From: Adiantum capillus-veneris | Taxonomy: Eukaryota; Streptophyta; Polypodiopsida; Polypodiales; Pteridaceae | Assembly: GCA_014529385.2 (NCBI GenBank) | Contig: CM043942.1 | Location: 20,816,991 to 20,880,990 of the forward strand | Reading direction: 5' to 3' | Length of the DNA: 64,000 nt | Part shown: positions 31,649 to 42,901 of the stretch, one piece after another | How positions within the stretch are numbered: the first letter of the stretch is position 1 | How the letters are laid out: every line of letters starts with the position of its first letter | Translations under genes and position numbers: made by a program | Notes under the pieces: model-generated | Told to the model about the DNA's origin: nothing | The model's database searches: none | Seen by the model: the letters and a program-made list of their open reading frames with translations, nothing else

Positions 31649-31670
31649 GACTTTATACGCGTATAAAGTC
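31649..31670. repeat. Perfect palindrome in H leader (unit 1)
   Basis: GACTTTATACGCGTATAAAGTC is its own reverse complement over all 22 bases. Related palindromes are at 31941, 38663, 38947, 39071/47182 (split by E) and 47455. Confidence 0.9.
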
Positions 31671-31940
31671 TCTAGGGCTAAAAAGAGACCAAAAATGTGG
31701 AAACTAAATGTACCAGAGTGTTCAAAAGAGTCTCTATACCCTAGGGACACCTTGAGTGGTAAAGTTTGGCATAGAAGTGGGGACCAAAAGCCAAAAGACG
31801 GAGTGGTTGTGATGAAAAAAAGGCAAAACTTTGTGTTTGTGAGAACTTTTGAGCTTTAAATTTTGTTGTAAACACATGTATATGTTGCTGATAAATAGAG
31901 GAACCTGGGATAGAAACAAATCTGAAATCTGAGATGAAAC

Positions 31941-31960
31941 ACATTATATGCATATAATGT
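31941..31960. repeat. Perfect palindrome in H leader (unit 2)
   Basis: ACATTATATGCATATAATGT is its own reverse complement. Its core TTATAYGYRTATAA pattern is shared with the other units. Confidence 0.9.
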
Positions 31961-32100
31961 CTACAGGCTAGATTTGGGTAGTAACCTGCATGTTGGTCAT
32001 CACTATAGCACTAGGAAGATAGCTATAAGCTTTGATTGCAAGATTTCACACCTTTTGGTCAACTAACTAGTGCTTTGTTCATCATCAAAGCACTAGGAAG

Positions 32101-32105
32101 ATAGA
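32101..32105 (+). repeat. Target-site duplication of B3, left copy (ATAGA)
   Basis: ATAGA against ATAGC at 38456-38460, one mismatch. Sequence continuity of the interrupted 82-bp repeat of H supports the boundary. Confidence 0.75.
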
Positions 32106-32640
32106 TGGTAACCCTCACGCACATTTCTATCACCTACGGAGTCAGGTACTGGGCTTATTGGTCCAATAGGAAAAGGGTAAGAGTGATCGCCGATGAGAGG
32201 CTCACTCTAACAGGAACATTCAAGAGTTAGTTGGCTAAGTATGGGTGCCCAAGTGTGAATGGGGTGAGCTCATATAAAAGTCACCTAAAACTAAAAATCA
32301 CTCATTATTTCATTTGTGCAATTGAAGAGTGCTCTTGATCCATCTCCATCTTCTTCTTCTTCATCTCCTTGTGTGCGTGTGTATGTGTGAGAGAGAGAGA
32401 GAGATCGAGCATTGCGACGACAGCACGGCGGCGGCGAAGCCATTGAGGACGGCACGGTGGTAGCTCATTCTTCTTTGTGGCAAGGAATCCTCCACGAAGG
32501 CAAGCATAGGGCGGTGAGTGACACACCCTTGCTCTCTTGAGCTTGCTAGATTAGTCTGGTTGTGTGCTTGTAGCCATTTGTGACTTGCACACAGTGTATC
32601 AACAAATCCCTTGCATTGACACGTGCGATAGACATGCACA
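32106..32640 (+). repeat. 5' LTR of B3
   Basis: 535 bp, TGGTAACCCTCACGC to AGACATGCACA. The expected TGTTAACCC start has one base changed, and a stretch near base 40 is missing compared with the other copies. TATAAAAG is at 32273-32280, and short GT/GA tracts lie near 32370-32403. Confidence 0.88.
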
Positions 32641-32644
32641 TTTT

Positions 32645-32662
32645 TGGTGCCGTTGCCGGGGA
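32645..32662 (+). promoter_or_regulatory. Primer-binding site of B3
   Basis: TGGTGCCGTTGCCGGGGA lies four bases after the LTR, matching the site in B with two differences. Confidence 0.8.
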
Positions 32663-33158
32663 AATGCCTTGCATTAAGCTTGAGTAGCACTCTATGCTAC
32701 TTTGGGGTGCATTTTGAAATGTAGGAAAGGTTGAGAAGTAAGGTGTGTGTGTTGAGAAGGAGTTTGTTTTGCTGTTGTGTATTGTTTTGTTAATAAGGTG
32801 TTGAAAGGTACTCAGTTTTCTTTGTGATAAGGTGTTAGAATTAAGGTAGTAGATCCATAATGTTAGTTCTATGTAAATTACAATAAGTAGACATGTTAGC
32901 TAATGAGTTACTATAGTAGTGTGTTAGTGTGTAATAGTAGCTGTATTAGTTGTAAGTAGGTAGGTTAGGTGTGTGTGTGCTCACGCGCATAGCGCGGCTG
33001 TGGCGACCTTATCCCAAAAAAAGATTTTAAAAAATCAAAGGTAGGAACGGGCTCGGGAATATTTCCCGGGCCCAAGCCCAATCCCATGCTCAGGCTCAAG
33101 CTCAGGCCTCAGTCCCCCTTTAAAATTATGTATTTTAGTCTCACGTGTAGGTAAAAAT

Positions 33159-33282
33159 TGTTGGGTGATTTAGCTATGGAGGCATGGTGGTGCAGGCGTG
33201 CTATAGCAGAGAGCAAGAAAGAAAGAGAGAGCACTCGGTACAGCTTGCTAAATCAGCCAACACATGGTATCAGCGCTCTTGG
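33159..33282 (+). mobile_element. Possible TRIM-like mini-LTR with initiator-Met primer site
   Basis: 33159-33262 starts TGTTGGGTGATTTAGC and ends GCTAAATCAGCCAACA, a 16-bp terminal inverted repeat with one mismatch. Two bases later comes TGGTATCAGCGCTCTTGG, close to the initiator-Met tRNA primer site (TGGTATCAGAGC). A 104-bp LTR followed by such a site is typical of miniature LTR elements. No second LTR copy was found, so this may be a relic. Confidence 0.45.
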
Positions 33283-33407
33283 AAGGTCATTGATGTCCAA
33301 GACAAAAAATGCATGTCTTCATCTCGGATACACACACAACTCCAACTATATTGAGGAACTCGTAACTCAATTCGCATGAGGTGGACAACTACAAGCTGCC
33401 GGAAAAA

Positions 33408-33565
33408 ATGGCGTCTTCTACAGTCTTTGTGCTGCCTATTCTCTTGTGGGTGGTGTCACTGCGTTATAGGTTCACAACCTTCCAAAAAAATGGTGTCTTC
33501 TACAGTCTCTCTACGTTGCCTATTCTCTTGTGGGTGGTGTCACTGCGTTACTGATCTAGCACCAG
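33408..33565. repeat. Direct tandem duplication, 82-bp period
   Basis: ATGGCGTCTTCTACAGTC at 33408 and ATGGTGTCTTCTACAGTC at 33490 each lead into CCTATTCTCTTGTGGGTGG and TGTCACTGCGTTA. Confidence 0.85.
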
Positions 33566-33875
33566 GTTATGGTAAACCAAAAACCCTTGGTTGTGAAAGA
33601 ACCTAAAACTCACGGTTGATGAGTACACCAAAAACTCGAGGTATCATGAGTTGCTTGTCCAGTTTGGGCTTGAGGGAGGGATTTTTAGGTATTCAATCCC
33701 AAGTTCGGCTAATTTGTTGATATACCCATGGGCACATGCCCTTATGGCATGCAGATAAACAAACAGCTACTTGAGTCAGTCTTGCATGTCAGTTGCATGG
33801 AAGCCTCTTTTTGGTTTTATCTATACATTGTAAGCTATCAATCAAAAGTAGTGTGTGTTTTTCAATTTGTGTCGA

Positions 33876-33878
<3 letters not shown>

Positions 33879-33912
<34 letters not shown>
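33879..33912. repeat. (CT)n microsatellite
   Basis: About 17 CT units in the leader of B3. Confidence 0.95.
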
Positions 33913-33916
<4 letters not shown>

Positions 33917-34158
33917 CTGCTGCACGCCATCCTCCATGCCATGGAAACCCTTCGACTGCATCCACCATAGCTGCAACCCCAACAAAAATCAACATTTTTG
34001 AGGATCAACGGAGCTTCTGGTAACCGAACGCTGTGCTATAAAGCACACCACAACCCCCTGAGCAATACGCTCATTTTGAGCTATCACACACTCTAATCCA
34101 AAAACCAATCATTAAAAAACATAAAAAAACGAGTGAAAACAGACGCTTAAAAAAGTAA

Positions 34159-35454
34159 ATGGTTAACCTTCGAGATTATTCATCGATGCTTGTAGGGTGC
34201 CAAAGGCACATGCATCTGCGCTCTGGTCGTGTGCTAGAGGCCAAACAACTAGAGAGCATTTTGATTTACACTAAGATAGAAACAAACAAGGAAGATCTTC
34301 ATGAGCCACAGTGGCCAAGATCCAAGAAGAAGATAGGAACTTATCCAAACCCTACAGAGGAGATCGAGCGAGTCAATCAATTAAGGAGTTTGGTAGAAGA
34401 TACCCAAAGGGATCTAGAACCAGCACCTAGGCAAATCCAGATTATAGACACAGGGTTCCCTATGCAACAACAACCTTACCAAGTCCATAGACCCTTAGCC
34501 ATACCTAGTGTCATCCAAGAAGAAAGTGACTTAAAGTCATGGGATAGTGGGCATACTCACTTCTTGATGGAAAGAATGTATACAGAGGGACTACCTGATC
34601 CTATCGAAGAAATGGATATCTCATCTTCCCCACGTCAAGGGACTGAAGCCCAAAAGGTGCCGTTAAACATTGCCAAATTGATGGATTTCATGTCTTCAGA
34701 AGTTAGAACCACCATCACGTCCAAACTATATAAAGACCCTGAGATAGTCTCGGCTATTTGAGCCTTACTAAATGGAGTTGGGCTACCACAATTTGCCCAA
34801 ATGGATGGAGCTGGGAAGATGCCAATAGAGGAGGAACACTTAGATCCACAACCAAACCTAGATGAGAACCTTGTGATAGAAATACCTGTTAACAAGTTGG
34901 GACAATAGTTTGAGGTTGATGAATCCAACGAGACCATACCAATCACTACTAAGGGATTAACTATGAAGGAAATCCTTGATGGTGGCACTAGGGTTAGCAT
35001 TGTGACTAAAAATTGCTGGGAAACTATGGGAAGACCTCACCTTGTGACCACAACCATAGTAGTGAAGATGGCCAATGGGTCTATTGTTAAACCTATTGGG
35101 ATGCTAGAAGATCTCAAGATCAAGGTATTTGGACATAAAATAAGAGTTACCTTCATTGTTATGGATTTCGCCAAGCACATTATGGCATCTGAGATGATCT
35201 TAGGACGTCCTTTCATGAGGGAAGCAAAAATGGTGCATGACTGGTCTAAAAACCATGTCTACTTGCAGCTCCAAGATTCTCTTATTCAAGTAGATCCTGT
35301 AATTGGTCGAGCACATCCTCTAGGAAATAGGTTCATAATTGATCATAGATCTGACACCACAATTCACTCGGCCCCATTGCAATATTGTTACACGTGTAAA
35401 GCAGACACTGATGTTGGGGAAGATCCTCCTTATATGGATGTTCTACTGGGATGA
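34159..35454 (+). pseudogene. B3 N-terminal region and retropepsin-like domain
   Basis: One frame, 34159-34761, then stops at 34759-34761 and about 34906 (TAG), then continuing to 35454. Landmarks are a start-like MHLRSGRVLEAK, HEPQWPRSKKKIGTYPNP, LVEDTQRDLEPAPRQIQI, EEEHLDPQPNLDEN, the protease motif EILDGGTRVSIVTKN (DGG form), VKMANGSIVKPIGML and MILGRPFMREAKMVHDW. After the protease it ends with a Cys-containing YCYTCKADTD. D has the same region, degraded. There is no CCHC knuckle, so no standard nucleocapsid is visible. Confidence 0.75.
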
Positions 35455-36230
35455 CTAAGTCTGACAATGTGGATTGGGTCCACCTAGAAGCAATCACAGA
35501 CACTTGGGGAAATAGGGGGACAACCTGGGTAACACCTAAGGGGGATGAAATTCCATCACTCGTACCCTTAAATATGCTACAAGCAATACATATAGCTTCT
35601 AACAAGACTCATCCTAATATAACAAAGAAAACATACAAGTGGGTCCCTAAAGGTTCTTTAGATATCATAGCTAGTGCTGAAAAACAACAGCCTTGTAAGA
35701 AACGTCCCACTCACCCCAAGAAATGTAACTAAACGTGGCGGTGGATTCCCAAAAAACTATTGGAAGCCCAAGGATACTATGAAGGAAATGATCAAATCTC
35801 GGTGCCAAACTGTAAATTGTGCTCTATCTTGTCACCTGACCCATGTGAGCCCAATCCTATAGCTCCAGAATGAATTGAAGATTGAGGAAAGGAGAAAATC
35901 ACAAAATGCTACACACCTGCTCCAGAGCTAGTTTGCGAGTTAAGGAAAAATAAATCTATTCAGCCTAGCTCAGGAACAGGGAAATCAAATGAAGCTTCTT
36001 GCTCTTCATGTAGTTCTTGTACGGAAATCGAAGCTTTGACACAACCTCCACCTACCATGTACATATCCATACAAACAAGGAAGAGTTTGCACCTCCCGTT
36101 GTAAGTTCACCACCTACAACAACGTTGCAAATAAAATCATGGGAGAGTACCTTACCACCCTTGCAACTAGATGAAATGCATAGGGCAGTAAAAAATTATT
36201 GGTCAAAGTCTTAACCCATAACAACTTGGA
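35451..36230 (+). pseudogene. B3 W-V/I-P-K tail, broken
   Basis: In a shifted frame: TTWVTPKGDE, then NKTHPNITKKTYKWVPKGSL, CKKRPTHPKKCN, a stop, WRWIPKKLLEAQGYYEGNDQ and further homology to the post-TGA extension of B (PSSGTGKSNEASCSSCSS). It corresponds to the end of pol in B (HPNITEKTYKWVPK). Several stops. It directly follows the protease region, which marks the junction of the internal deletion. Confidence 0.75.
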
Positions 36231-37881
36231 ACAAATGGTTTCAAAAGGTGATGACATCATTCCAAAAGGTATGATCTACCCAAGGAAGAGGGGAGTGTTT
36301 GCTGACATCCATCATTCACTTGCCTCCCTCTCAACCTTCCTCCCTGACCTCTCAATCTCCAATCTTAGGGAATGTGTATATAAAGCCTTATACTCACAAA
36401 AAACAAAAATAGTAAAGAGCAAGAGCAATTAGCAAACGACTATGCACAATAAAAGTCAAAACATTGATCCAGATCTGCACATTGAGATCTGGTACACTGA
36501 AACAAAAAGCTATGTCATTAAACACCTTTGATCGTCATCACTCGAGTGATGGAAGGTAGGTAGGATTAGTACGATAGGAGTGTTTTTGTTTTAGAGTTTA
36601 GTTATTAGAAAGGTTCCTTCTTCCCATTCATGTGCCTCCTAGAGATATTTTTTGTGTTTCCTAGTGTGTACAGGAACGTGTTGCCGTTGTTAGGATTTGG
36701 GCCTTCATGGATTTTTTCTCTCGTTCACTCTTCAAATCAAGCGTGATCATCAACACAAAAGGGTGTTTCTTGTCCATTAGCATGGCCCCTTATTATTTTT
36801 GCATACATGTTTGTCTGCTTTAATTGTGATTGGTAGAAAATATTCAGCGCATTTGCTTAGTATCAAACATTAAATTTAATTTTATTTTTGTCATAATCAC
36901 TTGTCTAGGTTTAAAACTCAAGCAATCCGACTAAGCTAGTTTGACCAAGCTAGGCGTTAAAGATCTTCTCTTAATACCATGGGGAATTCCTTTCTAATAA
37001 TCAATGGTTACTTAGGTTCTTAATCTGATCTAGGCAGCATTGTGTGCAATGAACTAGGGCTTTCTAGTGGGCTTAGTCCCTTTTGACCTTTAGCTTAAGT
37101 ATTATAAAGGGAGTTTACTAGTGTGATGAGCCTGGTGACCCCCCAAAGTTACAAAATTAAAATGCTAGAAATGAACAAACAAAACAAAAAAATCAAAGTG
37201 CCACAATGTAAAATCTTAAGCTGGAAGAGAAATCTCAGCTTGATCTGGTACTTCACTCACATGTATCGCCTATGGTACTAGAGCCCTAGAGGTTCCCAGT
37301 GTGGGCGCTTTTCCTTGAAAAGCAAAAAACCCAAGGTATACAAAATAAGCACACACATCAATATTCAATCAATGTGAAAAGCCTTTGGGGGGTTAAAGAA
37401 AAGTAAAAGATCAAGCGATGATTTCATGAGAAATTCCTTTATCGTAGCTTAACTACAAGGTCTTCTAGGTATGCTCTAGTCAGCCCTCGGACATGAAATA
37501 CTTGGCTTTTGTGATTAAACAACTTAATTGACTAGAGAAAATTGAGAAGCTTGCCCATGGTATTTATAGTCGACCTTTAGTGCCTTTCGATCATTAAATT
37601 AGCGACCCCATACTTGTTTAATTTTCTTATCTTTACAATTGTTTATGCGTTTGATTATATTGCAATTTAATGTTTATTGCTGACAAATGGTTTAAAATTC
37701 TATTACCAATCAAATTGTCTGCCTACAACTGCATATGCTTTTTAATTGCATATAAGAATGCAATTACTGTGCCAATTTTGTTTGATTTTGCAGTGACTAA
37801 AAAAGGCTAAGGACACTCATTTCAAAGGCTCTTCCACCTCAATGAATAGACTCAATAGCTTCTGAGGACGGAATCTACATC
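36231..37881 (+). other. Long 3' non-coding region of B3
   Basis: No frame is conserved. From about 36600 it parallels 15005-16285 and 17255-18515. The 138-residue acidic protein present in B is absent here. Confidence 0.65.
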
Positions 37882-37894
37882 AGGAAAGGGGGCA
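37882..37894 (+). promoter_or_regulatory. Polypurine tract of B3
   Basis: AGGAAAGGGGGCA ends directly at the 3' LTR. Confidence 0.8.
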
Positions 37895-38455
37895 TGTTAA
37901 CCCTCATGCATGTGCCTATAACCTACGATAGATGCCGTATTATTTATTTGGTAGAGTCAGGTACCGGGCTTGTCGGTCCAATAGGAAAAGGGTAAGAGTG
38001 ATCTCCGATGAGAGGTGCACTCTAACAGGAACATTCAAGGGTTAGTTGGCTAAGTATGGGTGTCCAAGTGTGAATGGGGCGAGCTCATATAAAAGTCACC
38101 TAAAACTAAAAATCACTCATTCTTTCATTTGTGCAATTGAAGAGTGCTCTTGCTCCATATCCATCTTCTTCTTCTTCATCTCCTTGTGTGTGTGTATGCA
38201 TGAGAGATAGAGAGAGTGATTGAGCATTGCGATGACGGCACGGCGACGACGAAGCGGTTGAGCATGGCACGGTGGTAGCTCCTTCTTCTTTGCGGCAAGG
38301 AATCCTCCACGAAGGCGAGCGTAGGGCGGTGAGTGACACACCCTTGCTCTCTTGAGCTTGCTAGATTAATCTGGTTGTGTGCTTGTAGCCATATGTGGCT
38401 CGCACACAGGGTATCGGCAAGTCCCTTGCATTGACATGTGCGATAGACCCGCACA
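37895..38455 (+). repeat. 3' LTR of B3
   Basis: 561 bp, TGTTAACCCTCATGC to ACCCGCACA, with TATAAAAG at 38088-38095. It is followed by ATAGC and then the remainder of the interrupted repeat of H. Confidence 0.9.
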
Positions 38456-39082
38456 ATAGCTATAAGCTTGATTGCAAGATTTTACACCTTTTGGTCAGCT
38501 AACCTAGCATTTGGAGAGAATTTTGCAAATTCTAGCCAAAAACAAATAAAAGTGGTGAATTGGTGAAACATAGGCATCAAAACCTAATTTTGAGCACATA
38601 TGTTTTGTGTACACATAAAGGATAACCTTGGACATAAAATTAGTTGAATCTAGTCAAAAAGGCATTATACGTGTATGATGTGTTTTGGCCCAGATTAGAC
38701 TCAAATTGTACAAATGAGTAATCTCAAGTGTCATAGAGCATTGAGGGAGTTCATAGATTAAACTTTATTGCATTTTGACCAAAATTTAAGCTTAAAAAGA
38801 TCAGGAAACAATCCAAACATTCTATACACTCTTTTCTGCCATAACTTGATCAAACTTGATTCCAAACTCAAGTCAGAGAATAATTGTGAAGTCCCTAAGT
38901 GCTGGACTACCTCTGAAGCAAGATTCATTTCAATTGGGTCAAAAAGACATTATACGCGTATAATATGTTTTTGATAATATTGAACATTTTTGAACTTCAG
39001 ACTACACAGGGGGTATGAGCACACAACTATAAGCATAGACCTGTAAAAAATTATTCAATCTGGTCAAAAAGACTTTATACGT
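38456..39082 (+). other. Leader of element H, second part
   Basis: Begins with the completion of the 82-bp repeat (ATAGCTATAAGCTTGATTGC). It contains an imperfect palindrome at 38663-38680, a near-perfect one at 38947-38968 and the left half of another at 39071-39082, where E is inserted. No protein is evident. Confidence 0.6.
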
Positions 39083-40224
39083 TGTGAGCGGGATGGAAAC
39101 ACACACAAAGCCTCTATAATGACCCGACACACACTCTTGGGATGATACACACACACATTATGGGGCACCACTCGGTTTACACAACCAGCCTGGCCGAGAC
39201 AGGAAACACACAGACGGAGTGAGAAGAGAGAGGTTTCCCACTTGCCCACTCAATACTCACACATACACACTCACACACACACTCTCAATTCAGCTCAAAG
39301 TAGGAAAATTGATTTTGTTTAGACTCAATGAAGCTCATCCCAACACCAATGGGGCAAATAGTCTACATAGTATTGAGGAAATACACCAGATACAACCACA
39401 AAGTTAAGCAGAGGCTTCACTCACCGGAGAAGATTACACAGAAAATTAGCAGAAAATCTGTGAGGAATTTGGCAAAATGGACAACGCCATTGCATCCGGA
39501 ACGGCCCAAAACCCCAATCTACAATGTCAAAGTGCTCAAATCCGACCTCAGATGAGCAGTTTACGGCCAAAACAGGCTCCAAAAACCCCAAAAACAAACC
39601 TGTGGCTGTTCCTCCTCTCTTCTCCACGTTTTTTCTGGTCTTCTCTCAGTTTTTTCAGTTCCCACACTTAGCTTTATTAGTTGGGCACCTGTGGCCTTTT
39701 AGATGACCTCAAACGGACCCCGAACAGGCCAAAAACTGACCTCGCACTGCATAGTTGTCACCTTTTTGCATCATCCGCACACCTGGCACTCAGTTTTTCC
39801 AAATAATGCATCCCGCAACCACGTGAAGTGGCCCCAAAAAGTGGTTCTCATGATGACCTTTCTGCATAAGTATCACAAGAAAACACCCACGTCGTGTCTA
39901 TACTTCTCCGCGTGCAAGTATTGACCCCATTCGCCCTCCCGACGCCACTAGATGCCATCTGACGCACCTACTTACCTCATGTCGTCGGCCCGCAGATAGC
40001 TTCCTTGAGAAGTTTTATGCACTACCAACTCCTCCTTATTGTAGAAAAAACACACTGGTATTGATAATAGTGAAAATCGCTGCACTATGTACACCCTGTC
40101 CTACCTGTACACACGTGGGCCCCACGTAATCACCTGGCTCTGGAAATTGGGCAATCCTTTATTTGATGCACCATGCATGTATATGTACATATGCGCAATC
40201 CCTTGCTCTAAAAAACTCCTTACA
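39083..40224 (-). repeat. 3' LTR of element E
   Basis: 1142 bp, plus-strand ends TGTGAGCGGG and CTCCTTACA. On the element's strand it starts TGTAAGGAGT. The plus-strand segment 39493-40224 aligns with 46449-47177. A CA-rich stretch is near 39090-39280. Inward of 40224, purine-rich sequence on the minus strand (AGGGGATGGGCAAATTA) is the likely polypurine tract. Confidence 0.85.
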
Positions 40225-40252
40225 TAATTTGCCCATCCCCTAGCCTGCTAGA

Positions 40253-41446
40253 TCATTCATTATCAGTAGCAGCAAAGAGAGATATGAGACTCGCCGCATC
40301 ACAGGTCTCCTCATCCCTCACCAACACTGCTTGATCCACACACAGCTCATCTTGCTCCACCATCATCAATCTAGCATGATACAATTTAAGACGCAATCCA
40401 TTTACCCTTGACTTATGTAGAACACCATCCAAGTTAGCCAGCTGATATGTGCCATTTGGAAAACACTCCACTACCTTGAAAGGGCCTTCCCACTTAATTT
40501 GAAACTTCTTTTGGAAGGTGTTGTCCAACTTACTGTTGTAGCGCAAAACCAAGTAATGTTTCTTGATACCCTTAATTTTGACCTTTTCATTTATCTTTGC
40601 TAAAGCCTTATCCTGCATCTGCCCATAATGCTCCAATGCGCTCATCCTATCCAACTGGACCTCTTGTAACTGCAAGAGCCTCTCTTTGAATGCATCACTA
40701 GGCGGCCCAAGCAACTTCTCTAACATCTTGACCGCAGGCAACTCTACCTCCACAGGCAATAGTGCTTCCTTTCCATACACCAAATGAAATGGAGTAAACC
40801 TTGTACATGTCTTCACTGAAGTATGGTAAGCCCATAATGCACTAGGCAATTCCAAATCCCAATTCTTTCCTTGGTGCTCTGTCACTTTAGAAAGAATTTG
40901 TACCAACTCACCATTGAATCTTTCATTTAAGCCATTACACTACGGGTAATAAGGAGTGCTATGCTTGTGCCTAATCTTCATCTTTGTGCATAAGAAGTCT
41001 AGCAGTTGAGCTCTAAATCTTGGCCCCTTATCTGAAAGTAGCTCTAATGGCACCCCAAACTTGCAACATATTTCATCATACACAAATTTTTCCACATCCT
41101 TTGCAGTGATCTATTTTACTGCTATAGCCTCTGCCCATCTAGAGAGATAGTCCACTGCCGTCAAGATATAGCTTTTGCCCCTGCTTGTGATAGGTAACGG
41201 GCCTATTGCATCAATCCCCCACTTTTCAAACACATCAAACGCCATAATGGTTTTTCGTAGCTCTAGCTTCAACACTCTCTTCCCAAATGCTTGACACCTA
41301 TTGCAAGACCTACACCAATGGTGAACATCCTTGTGCAAACTAGGCCATACATACCCCTCTTGCAAAATCTTCTGCAAGATGGCCACCACATGCGCCTTCA
41401 TGATTCTCTTCCAACACTCTGTAAAGCTCCTCCCGCCAAGGTACAC
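40253..41446 (-). pseudogene. pol: Element E integrase
   Basis: Zinc module end (WCRSCNRCQ), first Asp in KWGIDAIGPL, DYLSRWAEAIAVK, then two TAG stops (about 41108 and 40936) in the same frame, then MVQILSKVTEHQGKNWDLEL, TPFHLVYGKEALLPVEVEL and a C-terminal domain (FQIKWEGPFKVVECFPNGTY). Between the stops, catalytic-core sequence including YYP and NGLNERFNGEL can still be read. The stops could be former CAG codons. A frameshift just upstream (about 41380) breaks the first His pair. Confidence 0.8.
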
Positions 41447-41498
41447 GTCTCAACACGAGATCACCCCCTTTCATGTATAAGACATCACCAATCAATTT

Positions 41499-42897
41499 TT
41501 ACCTGTATGCTCTACGCACAAAGCCATACTTCTTATACTTTTGAACCTCCTTTGAAACGATTCCTGTTAGCAAAAACTCCTCTTCTTGAGCCAAACTTTC
41601 CCGGCCATGATAAAGAGGTAAAGTGGTCCTCAACACAAATAGCTCCCCAATCATGCCTTGAGCTGCTTCATGTGCCTCTCCATTTAGAGCACGTTCAATG
41701 TGTCTGATGATCCATGCTTGGAACTTTTTTAACGGGCCTTTAATTCTGAAGCACATTTCCTTTAATGAGGTGTTCTTGCTCTTCCACACACCCAGCACTT
41801 GCTACACCACTAACAAGGCATCACCTTTTATGATCAACCTTCGAACCCCATGCTTCAAACAAATGTGTAATCCGGCTTCCAGAGTAGCATATTCAGCCTC
41901 ATTGTTACTATGAGCATCCAATTTGAACCCTCTCTTGCATACTAGCTTCCCCTCTGGATCATAAAGTGCTATACCCCCTGAAGCTGCATCATGGCTCTTT
42001 CTGTATGAACCATCAAAGAACAACACATGTGCATTGCTGATCTGTGGCACTTCTTCAACTACCTTTCTCACCACCTCTTCCTTAACAATAAGGGGATTCT
42101 CCTTGTAGGTCAACAAATCAGCTAGGGTAGCCCTTGTACTATCTTCCACTAGAAAAGAGAACTCAAACTCTTGCAGCTCAATTACCCATTTATTCACCAC
42201 ATTTGACATGTTAGTACCATTAATTAATTGTGGCAAAAGGGCATAACTCATCAAGAAAACAAAAGTCCGTGGTAGCAAGTAATGACGAAATCGTCGACAA
42301 GCAAATATTACATTGGCCATCACTAGCTCTACTTCCGAGAACTTTCTCTCCGCTACCAACTTCACTCGGCTTGCACAATACACTGGCCTCATATAATGGC
42401 TGCCCTTCCCCTTTTGCAATAGCATGGCTCCAATGGCATCATCCCCTACTGATGTATTTACATAAAACACTTTCTCCCAATCAGGAGCCTGCATGGCTGA
42501 CAACCCCCCTAACACCTCTTTCACCTCTTGAAACACTTCTTCACACTTGTCATCCCATTGCAATGCATCATGCTTTGCCACTTGCTTTAATGGATAAAGA
42601 AGCTGCGAAGACAATGGAATAAACCGTGCCATGTACTTCACTTTTTGTATAAAAGTTGCCAATTGCTTCGTACTCGTAGGTGATGGAAGAAGAATAATAG
42701 ACTTAACCTTATTTGGATCAGCCTCAATGCCATTTTCTGACACCATATGGCCCAATAACTTCACCCTTGGCTGTGCTAGATGACATTTCTTTGGATTTAG
42801 TTGTCCTCCACATTCATCATATCGAGCCAATACCATCTGCAGCTTCTCAGGGTGTTCAGCCCTATTGCTATAAACACAGAAATCATCCATAAAAGCT
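41499..42897 (-). pseudogene. pol: Element E RT end, RNase H and archaeal-type RNase H
   Basis: After the target site of F the RT active site continues (AFMDDFCVYSNRAEHPEKL, LLGHMVSENGIEADPNKVK). RNase H follows, with its catalytic residues altered (VFYVNTSVGDDAIGAMLLQ has Asn-Thr where Asp is expected). A second RNase H has LFFDGSYRKSHDAASGG, NNEAEYATLEAGL and KGDALLVV, which carry the Asp, Glu and Asp of the archaeal-type family that defines Tat/Ogre-like elements. A TAG (41799-41801) and a TAA (about 41496) interrupt; both could be Gln codons after C to T. Confidence 0.82.
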
Positions 42898-42901
42898 TTA
42901 A
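42898..42901. repeat. TTAA target duplication of F, left copy
   Basis: TTAA at 42898-42901 and 44223-44226 flank F. Taking out F and one TTAA restores the RT frame of E exactly. Confidence 0.9.

Larger units (their letters stand above)
31156..32105 (+). other. Untranslated leader of element H, first part
   Basis: No coding frame is evident. It carries a perfect 22-bp palindrome at 31649-31670 and a perfect 20-bp palindrome at 31941-31960. An 82-bp unit starting GCACTAGGAAGATAG at 32008 begins again at 32090 and is there cut by B3; the rest of the second copy lies right of B3 at 38456. Confidence 0.6.
32663..34158 (+). other. Leader region of B3, no gene seen
   Basis: No conserved protein. 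It contains a GC-rich hairpin-like stretch near 33048-33090 (CGGGAATATTTCCCGGGCCC), a TRIM-like unit (33159-33282), an 82-bp tandem duplication (33408-33565) and a CT microsatellite (33879-33912). The LTR-proximal part is T/G-rich with repeated GTGTTAG and TAGTAG words. Confidence 0.55.
32106..38455 (+). mobile_element. B3: B-family element lacking RT, RNase H and integrase
   Basis: B3 has both LTRs, a primer-binding site, a leader, an upstream protease region, the W-V/I-P-K tail, the long 3' non-coding region and a polypurine tract. The protease region is followed within about 130 bases by the tail, so RT, RNase H, integrase and the post-integrase protease are missing. LTRs of 535 and 561 bp differ at many positions, so this copy is older than B. 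It sits in the leader of H. Confidence 0.88.

Noticed and set aside
42230-42622. 130-codon plus-strand frame
   Set aside because: Antisense of the clear RNase H region of E.
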